Part shown: piece by piece, positions 8,611 to 16,169 of the stretch
Position numbering within the stretch: the first letter of the stretch is position 1
Layout: the number at the start of each line of letters is the position of its first letter
From: Nocardia miyunensis NBRC 108239
GTDB taxonomy: Bacteria; Actinomycetota; Actinomycetes; Mycobacteriales; Mycobacteriaceae
Direction of reading: 5' to 3'
DNA length: 64,000 nt
Assembly: GCF_001613065.1 (NCBI RefSeq)
Contig: NZ_BDBQ01000083.1
Coordinates: forward strand, 1 to 64,000
Notes under the pieces: model-generated
Databases searched by the model: none
What the model was told of the DNA's origin: nothing
Seen by the model: only the letters and a program-made list of their open reading frames with translations
Program-made: the position numbers and the translations under genes

Positions 8611-8994
8611 GTTTCACCGGCGGCGACCTCGTGGGCCGCTCCGATCGCAAACCCGAAATCGACCGGTGTCCATGAGCGCGCTCGGTGCTGATTCGACCGG
8701 GTTCGAGTCCCGGCGCCCAGCTCGGCGCAGTCGCTCTCCTGGCCTGGCTTTCAGTCAGGACTAGAGCCGGTTCGATCCCGGCCCGCGTCATCCACGGCCC
8801 CATGTTCTGCTGGCCGGGGTACTGACTCGATCAGGGCTCGATTCCCGCCGGGGCACCACTCGCACAACTCAGGCTCGGCCTCGGGCGGGGCTCGGTATGG
8901 TTCGCCTGCTTCGAGGAGGCCGTCGACCCGTGGACAACGTTCTCCATACGCTGTATGAAAAGTAGAACGTGTTTCACTTGGGACGGGAGTAGCT
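8611..8994 (+). other. Gap with tRNA-like debris
   Basis: No gene is seen here. Three stretches look like decayed tRNA ends. At 8697-8713 there is a T-arm-like CCGGG/TTCGAGT/CCCGG. At roughly 8739-8790 there is an anticodon-arm-like CCTGG-CTTTCAG-TCAGG (a TTC anticodon would be Glu) followed by GCCGG/TTCGATC/CCCGG-like T-arm pairing. At roughly 8833-8858 there is GGG/CTCGATT/CCC followed by GCCGGGGCACCA. None has a matching 5' acceptor strand or a proper D-arm. I judge them non-functional remnants or chance resemblance. Confidence 0.3.
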
Positions 8995-9462
8995 GTGGAC
9001 GGTGCCGTGGGCGATCTGGTGTGGGCCGGGTTTCAGAAGCTGGGGTTCATCCAATATGCGGGGATGGAGAACGTCGAGTACCGGGAGGGGCGCAATGTCG
9101 TGCAGATGGCGCCCGCGGCCGAGCATCTGAATCACAACGGTGACCTGCACGCGGCGATACTGTTCGGGCTGGCCGAGACGGCGGCGATGGGTGCGTCGAT
9201 CTCCGGGATCGTGGATCTGATGGGGGATGCGTTCATCGTCGCGCGGGACGGGCGCATCGAGTATCTGGCGCGGGCCAAAGGCGAGGCGGGGCCGATTCGC
9301 GCCACCTCCGAATTGAGTTCCGAGGAGCTGAAGCAGATGCGTGCGGACATTCTCGCGGGCGTTCCGGTCGAACTCGCCGTGCCGGTGGATATCACCGACA
9401 ACACCGGAAAGTCCGTCGCCGCAGCAACTTTCACCGCCGTCATCCGCCCGCGCCGCAAGTAG
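8995..9462 (+). CDS. PaaI/DUF4442-like hotdog-fold thioesterase
   Basis: This 155-residue protein has the single-hotdog layout. The central helix segment HNGDLHAAILFGLAETAAMG resembles the active-site helix of PaaI/DUF4442 thioesterases, where an Asn/His-Gly is followed by an acidic residue. Substrate and pathway cannot be read, although such enzymes cleave acyl-CoA esters. The start is GTG 8995 with GGGAG about 9 bp upstream. A hairpin directly after the stop suggests a single-gene transcript. Confidence 0.7.
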   Translation: MDGAVGDLVWAGFQKLGFIQYAGMENVEYREGRNVVQMAPAAEHLNHNGDLHAAILFGLAETAAMGASISGIVDLMGDAFIVARDGRIEYLARAKGEAGPIRATSELSSEELKQMRADILAGVPVELAVPVDITDNTGKSVAAATFTAVIRPRRK

Positions 9463-9473
9463 AGAACCTCGCC

Positions 9474-9502
9474 GGTCCCCGTCCGCATGTCGGACGGGGA
9501 CC
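9474..9502 (+). terminator. Terminator hairpin after the thioesterase gene
   Basis: A perfect 12-bp stem (9474-9485 with 9491-9502) surrounds the loop CATGT, 11 bp after the stop codon. Its 3' arm runs into the first unit of the minisatellite. Confidence 0.75.
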
Positions 9503-9785
9503 GAGCTGGGCTGGACCGAGCTGGGCTGGACCGTGTTGGGCTGGACCGAGCTGGGCTGGACCGTGTTGCGCTGGACCGAGCTGGGCTGGACCGAGCTGGG
9601 CTGGACCGTGTTGCGCTGGACCGTGTTGGGCTGGACCGAGCTGGGCTGGACCGAGCTGCGCTGGACCGAGCTGCGCTGGATCGGGTTGCGCTGGACTGAG
9701 CTGCGCTGGACCGAGCTGCGCTGGATCGGGTTGGGCTGGATCGTGTTGCGCTGGACCGGGTGCGCTGGATCGAGCTGGGCTGCGT
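9496..9785 (+). repeat. 15-bp minisatellite, about 19 copies
   Basis: The unit is close to CTGGACCGAGCTGGG. About 19 copies are joined head to tail, with variants such as GTGTT or GGGTT for GAGCT, GCG for GGG and GAT for GAC. One unit near 9760 has lost a base. Because the unit is a multiple of three, several frames stay open and would encode pentapeptide repeats. No frame has a convincing start and signal, and the longest Met-started plus frame stops inside the array. It separates the thioesterase from the convergent aldo/keto reductase. Confidence 0.9.
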
Positions 9786-9896
9786 CGAGTGGCTCGGGTT
9801 TCGCAGTGCTGCCGCCGAGCTGGGATGGGCGGGCGTCGCGGTATCGAGCAGCGTGGGTGTGGCGGTCCGGGACCCGGCGAGACCGGACCTGAGGGC

Positions 9897-10901
9897 TCAG
9901 CTCTCGCTGTCCAGCATCGCCATCTGTGCGGGCGCGTAGCGATCACCCGCGACCTGGTCGGCGGGGACGGCGGCTTCGATGGCGGCGAGTTCTTCGGGGG
10001 ACAGGGTGATGGCGACGGCGTCGACCGCCTCGGTGAGGCGGGTGCGGGTGCGGGCGCCGATCACGGGGACGATGTCTCGGCCCTGCGCGAGGACCCAGGC
10101 GATGGCGAGTTGCGCGACGCTCGTGCCGTGGGCGTCGGCGATGGCGGCCAGGGCGTCGACCAGGCGCAGGTTCGCCGCGAGATTCTCACCCTGGAACCGG
10201 GGGCTGAACGAGCGGAAATCGCCCGCGCCGAAGGTTCGGTTGCCGCGCAGCGAATCGCTGAGCAGTCCGCGCGAGAGGACGCCGTAGGCGGTGACGGAGG
10301 TGCCGAGCTCGCGGGCGGTCGGCAGGATCGAATCCTCGATACCCCGGGAGATCAGCGAATATTCGATCTGCAGGTCCGCGATCGGGTGGACGGCGGCCGC
10401 CCGGCGCAACGTCTCGGCCCCGACCTCGGACAGTCCGATGTACCGCACATATCCGGCCTGCACCATCTCCGCGATCGCCCCCACGGTGTCCTCGATCGGG
10501 ACGTTCGGATCCAGCCGCGCGGGCCGGTAGATGTCGATGTGGTCGACGCCGAGTCGTTGCAGGGAGTACGCCAGGAAGTTGCGCACCGCCACGGGCCGCG
10601 CGTCGGTGCCGCCCCAGCTGTTGTCGGGCCCGCGCAACGCCCCGAATTTCACGCTGAGCAGGTAATCCTCGCGTTTGCGGTCGGCCAGGGCGCGCCCGAT
10701 CAGCATCTCGTTGTGACCCATACCGTAGAAATCACCGGTGTCGACGAGGTTGACGCCCGCGTCGAGGGCGGCGTGGACGGTGGCGACGGATTCCTGCTCG
10801 TCGGCATGGCCGTAGCCACCGGACATCCCCATACCGCCGAGGCCGATGCGGCCTACCGATGGTCCCTGGGCGCCGAGCTGAACTTCTTCGATGTTGGTCA
10901 T
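9897..10901 (-). CDS. Aldo/keto reductase family oxidoreductase
   Basis: This 334-residue TIM-barrel NADPH-dependent oxidoreductase shows the AKR13/YajO-like pattern. It has an early GLGGMGMSGGYG segment, the catalytic-Asp/Tyr region NLVDTGDFYGMGHNEMLIG, Lys in LLSVKFGALRG, and VDHIDIYRPARLDPNVPIED. The active-site HxxR is PARL here, a feature of some AKR13 proteins (the usual His is in YR.ARLD). The start is taken at ATG 10899-10901 (MTNIEEV); ATG 10910 three codons upstream is an alternative. It is divergent from an MmyB-type regulator 101 bp away, which may control it. Confidence 0.85.
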   Translation of the reverse strand: MTNIEEVQLGAQGPSVGRIGLGGMGMSGGYGHADEQESVATVHAALDAGVNLVDTGDFYGMGHNEMLIGRALADRKREDYLLSVKFGALRGPDNSWGGTDARPVAVRNFLAYSLQRLGVDHIDIYRPARLDPNVPIEDTVGAIAEMVQAGYVRYIGLSEVGAETLRRAAAVHPIADLQIEYSLISRGIEDSILPTARELGTSVTAYGVLSRGLLSDSLRGNRTFGAGDFRSFSPRFQGENLAANLRLVDALAAIADAHGTSVAQLAIAWVLAQGRDIVPVIGARTRTRLTEAVDAVAITLSPEELAAIEAAVPADQVAGDRYAPAQMAMLDSES

Positions 10902-11002
10902 GAGGTCCATCGTGCGTGCGGATCCCGGGATCGGGGAGGGACGACGCATCGGGGGATCGGCGATCCCTGGTTGCGCATCCGGACGCGGAGGACAGTGGAC
11001 TC

Positions 11003-11878
11003 ATGGACCGCGACGAATTGGCCGACTTCCTGCGACGCCGCCGCGACCAGCTGCAACCCGCCGAGGTGGGTTTGCTGCCCGGTCACCGGCGACGCACACC
11101 TGGCCTGCGCCGCGACGAGGTCGCCCTGCTGGCCGGTATGTCCACCGATTACTACACCCGGTTGGAACAAGCCCGCGGACCACGGCCGTCGGTGCAGGTG
11201 CTGGGCGCGCTGGCCCGCGCGTTGCGATTCACCGACGACGAGCGCGACTACCTGTTCCACCTGTGCGGGCACACCGCGCCGCATCGAGGCGGCGGTGATC
11301 GGCACGTCGGTCCCGGACTGCTGTACCTGCTGTCCAAGCTCGAGGACACCCCGGCAGCGGTGGCCTCGGATCTGGGCGAGATCCTCGCGCAGAATCGGAT
11401 GCATATCATCCTGATGGGCGACCACACCGGATACACCGGCATGGATCGGTATCTGTTGTGGCGCTGGTTCACGAATATCGAATCGCGGCGGAAATTTCCG
11501 GAGGAGGACTGGAATCGCTTGACCCGCAAGCACGTTGCCGATCTACGGGCGACGGCCGCGCGTCGATCGGGCGATACCGACGTCACCGAGTTGATCACCC
11601 GATTGCGTTCGGCGAGTCAGGAATTCGAGAGCCTGTGGACCGAACACGAAGTGGCGGTGCGACTCTCGGATTCCAAGCGGACGATCCATCCCCGGGTCGG
11701 CTTGATGGACATGGTGTGCGAGACGCTGGTCACCCCGAACGTCACACAGAAACTACTGGTCTACTACCCGCGTCCCGGCAGTGAGGCTCAAGAGAAACTG
11801 GATCTGTTGCGCGTCATCGGCGTTCAGTCCATGACAGATGAATCTACCAACGGCGCAACGGTATTCGGAACTTCCTGA
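11003..11878 (+). CDS. XRE-family regulator with MmyB-like ligand domain
   Basis: This 291-residue protein has an N-terminal helix-turn-helix of the MmyB type: LADFLRRRRDQLQP, then RRTPGLRRDEVALLAGMSTD, then YYTRLEQARGPRPSVQVLGA. The C-terminal domain is PAS-like and is the fatty-acid-binding type described for MmyB (Streptomyces methylenomycin regulator). The start is ATG 11003; the frame is open further upstream but that part has no homology to the family. It faces the aldo/keto reductase divergently, the usual arrangement for this regulator class. Confidence 0.85.
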   Translation: MDRDELADFLRRRRDQLQPAEVGLLPGHRRRTPGLRRDEVALLAGMSTDYYTRLEQARGPRPSVQVLGALARALRFTDDERDYLFHLCGHTAPHRGGGDRHVGPGLLYLLSKLEDTPAAVASDLGEILAQNRMHIILMGDHTGYTGMDRYLLWRWFTNIESRRKFPEEDWNRLTRKHVADLRATAARRSGDTDVTELITRLRSASQEFESLWTEHEVAVRLSDSKRTIHPRVGLMDMVCETLVTPNVTQKLLVYYPRPGSEAQEKLDLLRVIGVQSMTDESTNGATVFGTS

Positions 11879-11903
11879 ACGGGGCTCGAATCCCCCTGCC
11901 GCG

Positions 11904-12878
11904 CTAATGAACTCGACGCTTACGCGGCTTCAACCGCAGATTCGGCAGCGTCGGAGCCGGAATGCGTTGCTCGGGAGGATGTCCCGCGATATCGGCGAAT
12001 CGAGCGAGATCGCGCTTCTCCCAGTCGTTCCGGGCCTGCTGGATCTCATCGTGACTGCGCGCCACGAAGTTCCACCACATCACCAGATCCTCGCCGAACG
12101 GCTCGCCGCCGATCAGGATGGCATGCGCGCCGAAGTCGCTGGCGAGCGGCAATTCCGCACGGTCGCTGCCCAGATACAGCAGCGGTCCCGCGGGCGCGGC
12201 GACGCCCGCGGCGGTGAGATCCCCGTCGATCACCAGTAGCGCGTGCTCGAATTCCGTTGCCAGCGGCAGGGTTACCGCACTGCCGGGCTCGATGCGCAGA
12301 TCCGCGCCGACGAGCGGGGTGTAGACCGTCGCCGGGGAACTCAGCCCGGCGAGCGAGCCGATCAGCACGGTCGCGCGCAACCCGGGAAGTTCCACGACGG
12401 GCAGTTCGCGATGTTGATCGAAATGCGGCGCGATCTCCCGATCGCTCTCGGGCAGCGCGATCCAGAACTGGATGCCGTGCCCCGCGGGCGCCCCCGGCAC
12501 GGTGTACTCCGAGTGGGCGATGCCGTGCCCGGACGTCATCAGATTCAGTTGACCGGGTTCGATTTCGACGTCGGAGCCGATGCTGTCCCGATGCCGGATC
12601 CGGCCCTCGAACGGCCAGGTGACGGTCTGCAATCCGATATGCGGATGCGGATCGATATCCGGCGGCAGGTCCGTGCTCGGCGCGGTGGAGCCGAAATGGT
12701 CGAGGAAGCACCACGCTCCGACGGTCGGCAGATCCCGCTGGGGCAGAACGCGATGCACGGTCACTCCGCGCACGCCGCCCAGCGGCACCTCCCGCGACGG
12801 GTAGCTGTCGGTTCGCGGTCCGGGGCCGGATGTGGCCTCACAGATTGCGGCCTCGGGATGCTCCTCGAGGTCGCTCAC
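11904..12878 (-). CDS. Pirin family protein
   Basis: This 324-residue bicupin has the pirin metal site (PDIDPHPHIGLQTVTWPFEG) followed by ItSGrGiaHSE-like MTSGHGIAHSEYT in the N-terminal cupin. The C-terminal cupin includes GEPFGEDLVMWWNFVARS, a strong pirin C-domain signature. Bacterial pirins can act as quercetin 2,3-dioxygenases or as regulators; the role here is unknown. Its ATG overlaps the stop of the GNAT gene by 4 bp, so it ends a CMD-GNAT-pirin operon. Confidence 0.9.
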   Translation of the reverse strand: MSDLEEHPEAAICEATSGPGPRTDSYPSREVPLGGVRGVTVHRVLPQRDLPTVGAWCFLDHFGSTAPSTDLPPDIDPHPHIGLQTVTWPFEGRIRHRDSIGSDVEIEPGQLNLMTSGHGIAHSEYTVPGAPAGHGIQFWIALPESDREIAPHFDQHRELPVVELPGLRATVLIGSLAGLSSPATVYTPLVGADLRIEPGSAVTLPLATEFEHALLVIDGDLTAAGVAAPAGPLLYLGSDRAELPLASDFGAHAILIGGEPFGEDLVMWWNFVARSHDEIQQARNDWEKRDLARFADIAGHPPEQRIPAPTLPNLRLKPRKRRVH

Positions 12879-13186
12879 CGCTGGATGCCTTTTCCGACCA
12901 CGTGATCATCATATTCCGGGTGCTTGTCCAGCCAGCTCTTGATGTACGGGCAGCGCGGCACGATGGTCCGCCCACGCTCCACGACATCCTCGATCGCGGC
13001 CTTGGCCAGGACGCCGCCGAGGCCCTTACCGGCGTATTCGGTGTCGACCTCGGTGTGGATGAAAACCGTGTCGTTCTCCCGCTCGCGGTACTCGGCGAAT
13101 CCGGCCAGCCTGTCCTGGTACCAGATCTCGTAGCGCAACTGCGCATCGTTGCGGACAACCGATGTCGGTGTCGTCTGCTCGGTCAT
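12875..13186 (-). CDS. Small GNAT-family N-acetyltransferase (YidJ/YjdJ type)
   Basis: This 103-residue protein is the compact acetyltransferase class. It has RYEIWYQDRLAGFAEYRER, then FIHTEVDTEYAGKGLGGVLA, where Y.GKGLG binds the acetyl-CoA pyrophosphate, and the terminal CPYIKSWLDKHPEY, typical of YjdJ proteins. The substrate is unknown. The gene starts immediately after the upstream CMD gene (TGA followed directly by ATG) and overlaps the pirin start by 4 bp, so translation is likely coupled. Confidence 0.88.
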   Translation of the reverse strand: MTEQTTPTSVVRNDAQLRYEIWYQDRLAGFAEYRERENDTVFIHTEVDTEYAGKGLGGVLAKAAIEDVVERGRTIVPRCPYIKSWLDKHPEYDDHVVGKGIQR

Positions 13187-13663
13187 TCAGTTCTCCTTCC
13201 GCACTCGCACCGGATGCCTGCTCATGATCGAGACGCGATTGAAGGCACCGATGGTCGTCGCGGCCCAGATGACGACCGATACCTGGTCGTCCGACATACG
13301 TTGTCGCGCAAGAGCATACCCATGCGTAAGGGTTTCCTCATCCGGAAGAGTCGTGGTCGTCTCGGCCAGGACGAGGGCGGCTCGTTGCAGCGGGGTGAAC
13401 AGGTCGCTGCGCCGCCAGGCGGCGAGCACGTCGAGTTGCTGCTGAGTTACTCCGGCCACGATCGCGGCGCGGGAGTGCAGGTTCAGACAGAACGGGCAGC
13501 CGTTGATCTGTGAGACGCGGACGTTCACCAGCTCCATCACGTCCCGGTCCAGGCCCGCGGCCTCGGCGGCATGCTGCACGGCGAGGGCCACCGCCTCGAG
13601 TGCGTGGAACGGCTCGGGGGTCTGCTTATCGATCCAGATGCGGGCGTCGGGTGGAGGTTGCAT
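13187..13663 (-). CDS. Carboxymuconolactone decarboxylase / AhpD-like protein
   Basis: This 158-residue protein has the CMD/AhpD fold with the redox motif QINGCPFCLNLHSR (CxxC followed by His), as in alkylhydroperoxidase AhpD proteins. The preceding Glu helix (DVMELVNVRVS) is also conserved. Probable thiol-based peroxidase or reductase. As the first gene of a CMD-GNAT-pirin operon it suggests an oxidative or electrophile-stress role, which is inference. Confidence 0.88.
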   Translation of the reverse strand: MQPPPDARIWIDKQTPEPFHALEAVALAVQHAAEAAGLDRDVMELVNVRVSQINGCPFCLNLHSRAAIVAGVTQQQLDVLAAWRRSDLFTPLQRAALVLAETTTTLPDEETLTHGYALARQRMSDDQVSVVIWAATTIGAFNRVSIMSRHPVRVRKEN

Positions 13664-13714
13664 AGCGGTCGAATCGTAACCGCGCCCGGCGTTCAGCGCG
13701 CGCCGCGGAAGCCC

Positions 13715-14176
13715 TCAGGGCTGGCTGCGGAGCCGGCGGCCGATCTCGCCCAGGCCCTGCGCGATGGCGGTGAGCTGTTCGGGGGTGAGCGGATCGAGGA
13801 ACATCTCACGGACCGCGGCGACATGTCCGGGTGCGGCCCGTTCCAGAGTGTGCTGCCCGGCCTCGGTGAGCACGGCGTAGACCGCGCGCATATCGCTCGG
13901 ACAGGAACGTCGGCGGACCAGTCCGGCCTGTTCGAGACGGTCGATCTGATAGGTGAGTTTGCTCTTGGAGTCCAGCAGCGCACCGGCCAGTTCGCTCATC
14001 CGCAGTTCCCGGTCTGGGGCGGCGGACAGGCGGACCAGGATTTCGTATTGCAGATGCGAGAGTCCCGAATCGCGTTCGAGCTGCTGATCGAGGCGGCGGT
14101 TGAGCATGGCCGCTGTGGTGACGAAGGCCAGCCAGGCGCCCTGCTCCTGCTCGTCGAGCCAGCGCGGACCACTCAT
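13715..14176 (-). CDS. MarR-family transcriptional regulator
   Basis: This 153-residue regulator has the winged-helix core (GLSHLQYEILVRLSAAPDRE, then SELAGALLDSKSKLTYQIDR, then LEQAGLVRRRSCPSDMRAV). Flanking helices would dimerise. The gene faces ribA and the dioxygenase across 95 bp containing a perfect 20-bp palindrome, so it probably represses itself and that operon. MarR proteins respond to phenolic or oxidising ligands, which fits the extradiol dioxygenase it faces. The ligand is unknown. Confidence 0.88.
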   Translation of the reverse strand: MSGPRWLDEQEQGAWLAFVTTAAMLNRRLDQQLERDSGLSHLQYEILVRLSAAPDRELRMSELAGALLDSKSKLTYQIDRLEQAGLVRRRSCPSDMRAVYAVLTEAGQHTLERAAPGHVAAVREMFLDPLTPEQLTAIAQGLGEIGRRLRSQP

Positions 14177-14198
14177 TATCCAAGGTTACCGCCCATCG

Positions 14199-14246
14199 TT
14201 CGAATTGGAATAACCTCGTGGGCGCCTCCGTTCAAATTTGAACGGA
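14199..14246. promoter_or_regulatory. MarR operator pair
   Basis: Bases 14227-14246 form a perfect 20-bp palindrome with TTCAAATTTGAA at the centre. A second, imperfect site TTCGAATTGGAA lies at 14199-14210, 32 bp away centre to centre (about three helical turns). Both are in the divergent MarR/ribA spacer and the palindrome ends 25 bp before the ribA ATG. Palindromes of this size are typical MarR sites. Binding is inferred. Confidence 0.75.
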
Positions 14247-14271
14247 ACAATTACCGGACCCCGGAGCAGCT

Positions 14272-14901
14272 ATGACATCCATCCTCGCAGGCGGGAACGC
14301 CGCGGCCGCGGTGCGAACCCGGGTGCGCATCCCGCTGGCCTTCGCCGACGGGTACTCGATCACCGCCGAAGCGGTCACCTTCGACGGATTGGCCGACGGC
14401 CGCGAACATCTGGCGCTGGTTCTGGGCGATCCCGGGCCGACGCCGCTGGTGCGACTGCATTCGGAGTGTCTGACCGGTGATGTGTTCGGGTCGGCCCGCT
14501 GCGATTGCGGGCCGCAGCTGCGGGAGGCCGTGCAGCTGATCGCCGAGACCGGCGGATATCTGCTCTACCTGCGGCAGGAGGGTCGCGATATCGGGCTGTA
14601 CAACAAGCTCGACGCCTACGCGCTGCAAGATCAGGGACTGGACACCTATCAGGCCAATACCGCACTGGGTCTGCCCGAGGACGCCCGCGACTACACCGCC
14701 GCCGCGCAGATGCTGGAGGCGCTGGGCGTCGGGACGATCGAGCTGCTCACCAACAATCCGGACAAGCCGCGGCAGCTGCGCGTGCTGGGTGTGGACGTGC
14801 GCGTCACGGTGCCGACGGGTGTGCACGCGACCACGCACAACCTTCGCTATCTGCACGCCAAGGCCCAGCACACCGGACATACCATTCGATTGATCGGCTG
14901 A
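14272..14901 (+). CDS. ribA: GTP cyclohydrolase II
   Basis: This 209-residue RibA-type enzyme converts GTP to the pyrimidine precursor of riboflavin with loss of formate and pyrophosphate. The zinc ligands Cys66, Cys77 and Cys79 stand in LHSECLTGDVFGSARCDCG. The catalytic LRQEGRDIGLYNKL and the NNPDKPRQL segment are also intact. It is a stand-alone form, not fused to RibB as in the housekeeping riboflavin operon. It is regulated with an extradiol dioxygenase by a MarR protein, and is therefore probably a dedicated paralogue. The 10-bp spacing to the next gene implies one transcript. Confidence 0.9.
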   Translation: MTSILAGGNAAAAVRTRVRIPLAFADGYSITAEAVTFDGLADGREHLALVLGDPGPTPLVRLHSECLTGDVFGSARCDCGPQLREAVQLIAETGGYLLYLRQEGRDIGLYNKLDAYALQDQGLDTYQANTALGLPEDARDYTAAAQMLEALGVGTIELLTNNPDKPRQLRVLGVDVRVTVPTGVHATTHNLRYLHAKAQHTGHTIRLIG

Positions 14902-14911
14902 AAGGTTCGCC

Positions 14912-15700
14912 ATGTCCACCGCCGAGACCGCCGGGCGCATGCCCGCGTTGTATCTGAGCCACGGCGCTCCGCCGCTGGCCGACGATCCGTTGTGGCCGGG
15001 TCAGCTGGCCGCCTGGTCCGCCGAATTGCCCAGGCCCACAGCGATTCTCGTGGTGTCAGCGCATTGGGAGGACGCGCCGGTGACGTACGGCGCGACCACG
15101 ACCGTGCCACTGGTCTACGACTTCTGGGGTTTCCCGGAGCACTACTACTCGGTGCTGTACCCCGCGCCCGGAGCGCCCGAGCTGGCCGCGAAAGTGCGTG
15201 CGCTACTGGGTGATTCGATATACGAGGCACCCGATCGCGGACTGGATCACGGCGCGTACGTGCCGCTGGTGGAGATGTTCCCCGAGGCCGATATCCCGGT
15301 TCTCCAACTGTCCATGCCGACGCTCGATCCGGTCGGCCTGTTCGACCTGGGCCGCCGCCTCGCCCCGCTGCGGGACGAGGGAGTGCTGATCATCGGCAGT
15401 GGATTCTTCACTCACAACCTGAGCGAGATGATCCGCGACGCCGCCGGCGACGACGAGGCTCCCGCCTGGTCCCGCGAGTTCGACGCCTGGGGCCGGGAAA
15501 CCCTGGCCGCGGGCGATATCGACGCGCTGCTCGACTTCCGGCACACCGCCCCGGCGGCCCGCCTCGCCCATCCCCGCATCGAGCACTTCGCCCCGCTGTT
15601 CGTCACCCTCGGCGCGGGCGAAGCCGACCTGGACAACCGGCGAACTCCCATCGAGGGGTTCTGGCTCGGGCTGGCGAAACGGTCCATCCAGCTCGGCTGA
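14912..15700 (+). CDS. Class III extradiol (DODA/YgiD-type) dioxygenase
   Basis: This 262-residue LigB-superfamily protein resembles YgiD and plant DOPA 4,5-dioxygenase. Conserved metal and catalytic histidines are visible: His17 (LYLSHGAPP), His51 (VSAHWE), the GLDHGAYVPL His and the GSGFFTHNL His. The enzyme would use Fe(II) or Zn(II) to open a catechol ring or bind a related phenol. It is cotranscribed with ribA under a MarR regulator. The true substrate is unknown. Its last 120 bp are duplicated in decayed form just downstream. Confidence 0.88.
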   Translation: MSTAETAGRMPALYLSHGAPPLADDPLWPGQLAAWSAELPRPTAILVVSAHWEDAPVTYGATTTVPLVYDFWGFPEHYYSVLYPAPGAPELAAKVRALLGDSIYEAPDRGLDHGAYVPLVEMFPEADIPVLQLSMPTLDPVGLFDLGRRLAPLRDEGVLIIGSGFFTHNLSEMIRDAAGDDEAPAWSREFDAWGRETLAAGDIDALLDFRHTAPAARLAHPRIEHFAPLFVTLGAGEADLDNRRTPIEGFWLGLAKRSIQLG

Positions 15701-15702
15701 AT

Positions 15703-15817
15703 ATCGAGCACTTCGCCGCACTGTTCGTCGCCCCGGGTACGGGTGGACCTTCGGTGCGCGGCGTATCTCGATCGAGGGGTTCCGGCCCGGCCCGAACGCT
15801 CCATCCAGCTGGGCGGA
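15703..15817 (+). repeat. Decayed direct copy of the dioxygenase gene's 3' end
   Basis: The sequence ATCGAGCACTTCGCC then CTGTTCGTC, found at 15578-15603 inside the dioxygenase gene, recurs at 15703. The final segment ATCGAGGGGTT, CGG.CTGG and CCATCCAGCT recurs up to 15817. The copy keeps order and spacing but has small deletions and no open frame. It begins 3 bp after the functional stop codon, so it is a tandem duplicate of the gene tail. Confidence 0.8.
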
Positions 15818-16169
15818 ATTCTATGGCCTCCAACAAGTTTGGTGAAATCTTCGATCCAGGTGCGGCACATAGATTGCCCGGGTGATGTCGCTTTCGATCG
15901 TGCCGAGGTGCGTTCGAATCGTGCGGCGCGCGGTAGGGGCTGCTGGACAGTCGGAGTCCTGTCGTGCGCGGAATACCCGTATCACGAAGGGGGCGGAACT
16001 CGTTGACTGAGCCCGCGCGACCGTTCGGTGAGTTCATCGAGGGGCGTGAGGCAGGGTGATCCGTCCCCGGCCCGTTCCGGCACCTGCGGGGTTTGCCGGG
16101 TATGCGCAGAGCGATTGCGCTGAATTGACCGGCGCGATCTGCTGTACCACCGGGGGATTCGGATACCGA
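15818..16169. other. Gap without recognisable gene
   Basis: About 350 bp between the dioxygenase tail repeat and the end of the convergent metallo-hydrolase gene. No open frame with recognisable homology, tRNA or strong hairpin was seen. Confidence 0.5.

Noticed and set aside
9487..9699. Open frame inside the minisatellite giving pentapeptide-like repeats
   Set aside because: The repeats follow from a 15-bp unit. The AGLDR-like pattern does not match the pentapeptide-repeat consensus, and no ribosome-binding site or conserved end is present.
11879..11903. GGGG-CTCGAAT-CCCC, a T-arm-like stem after the MmyB-type regulator
   Set aside because: Isolated stem with no acceptor, anticodon or D-arm partner. 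Too short to separate from chance in G+C-rich DNA.
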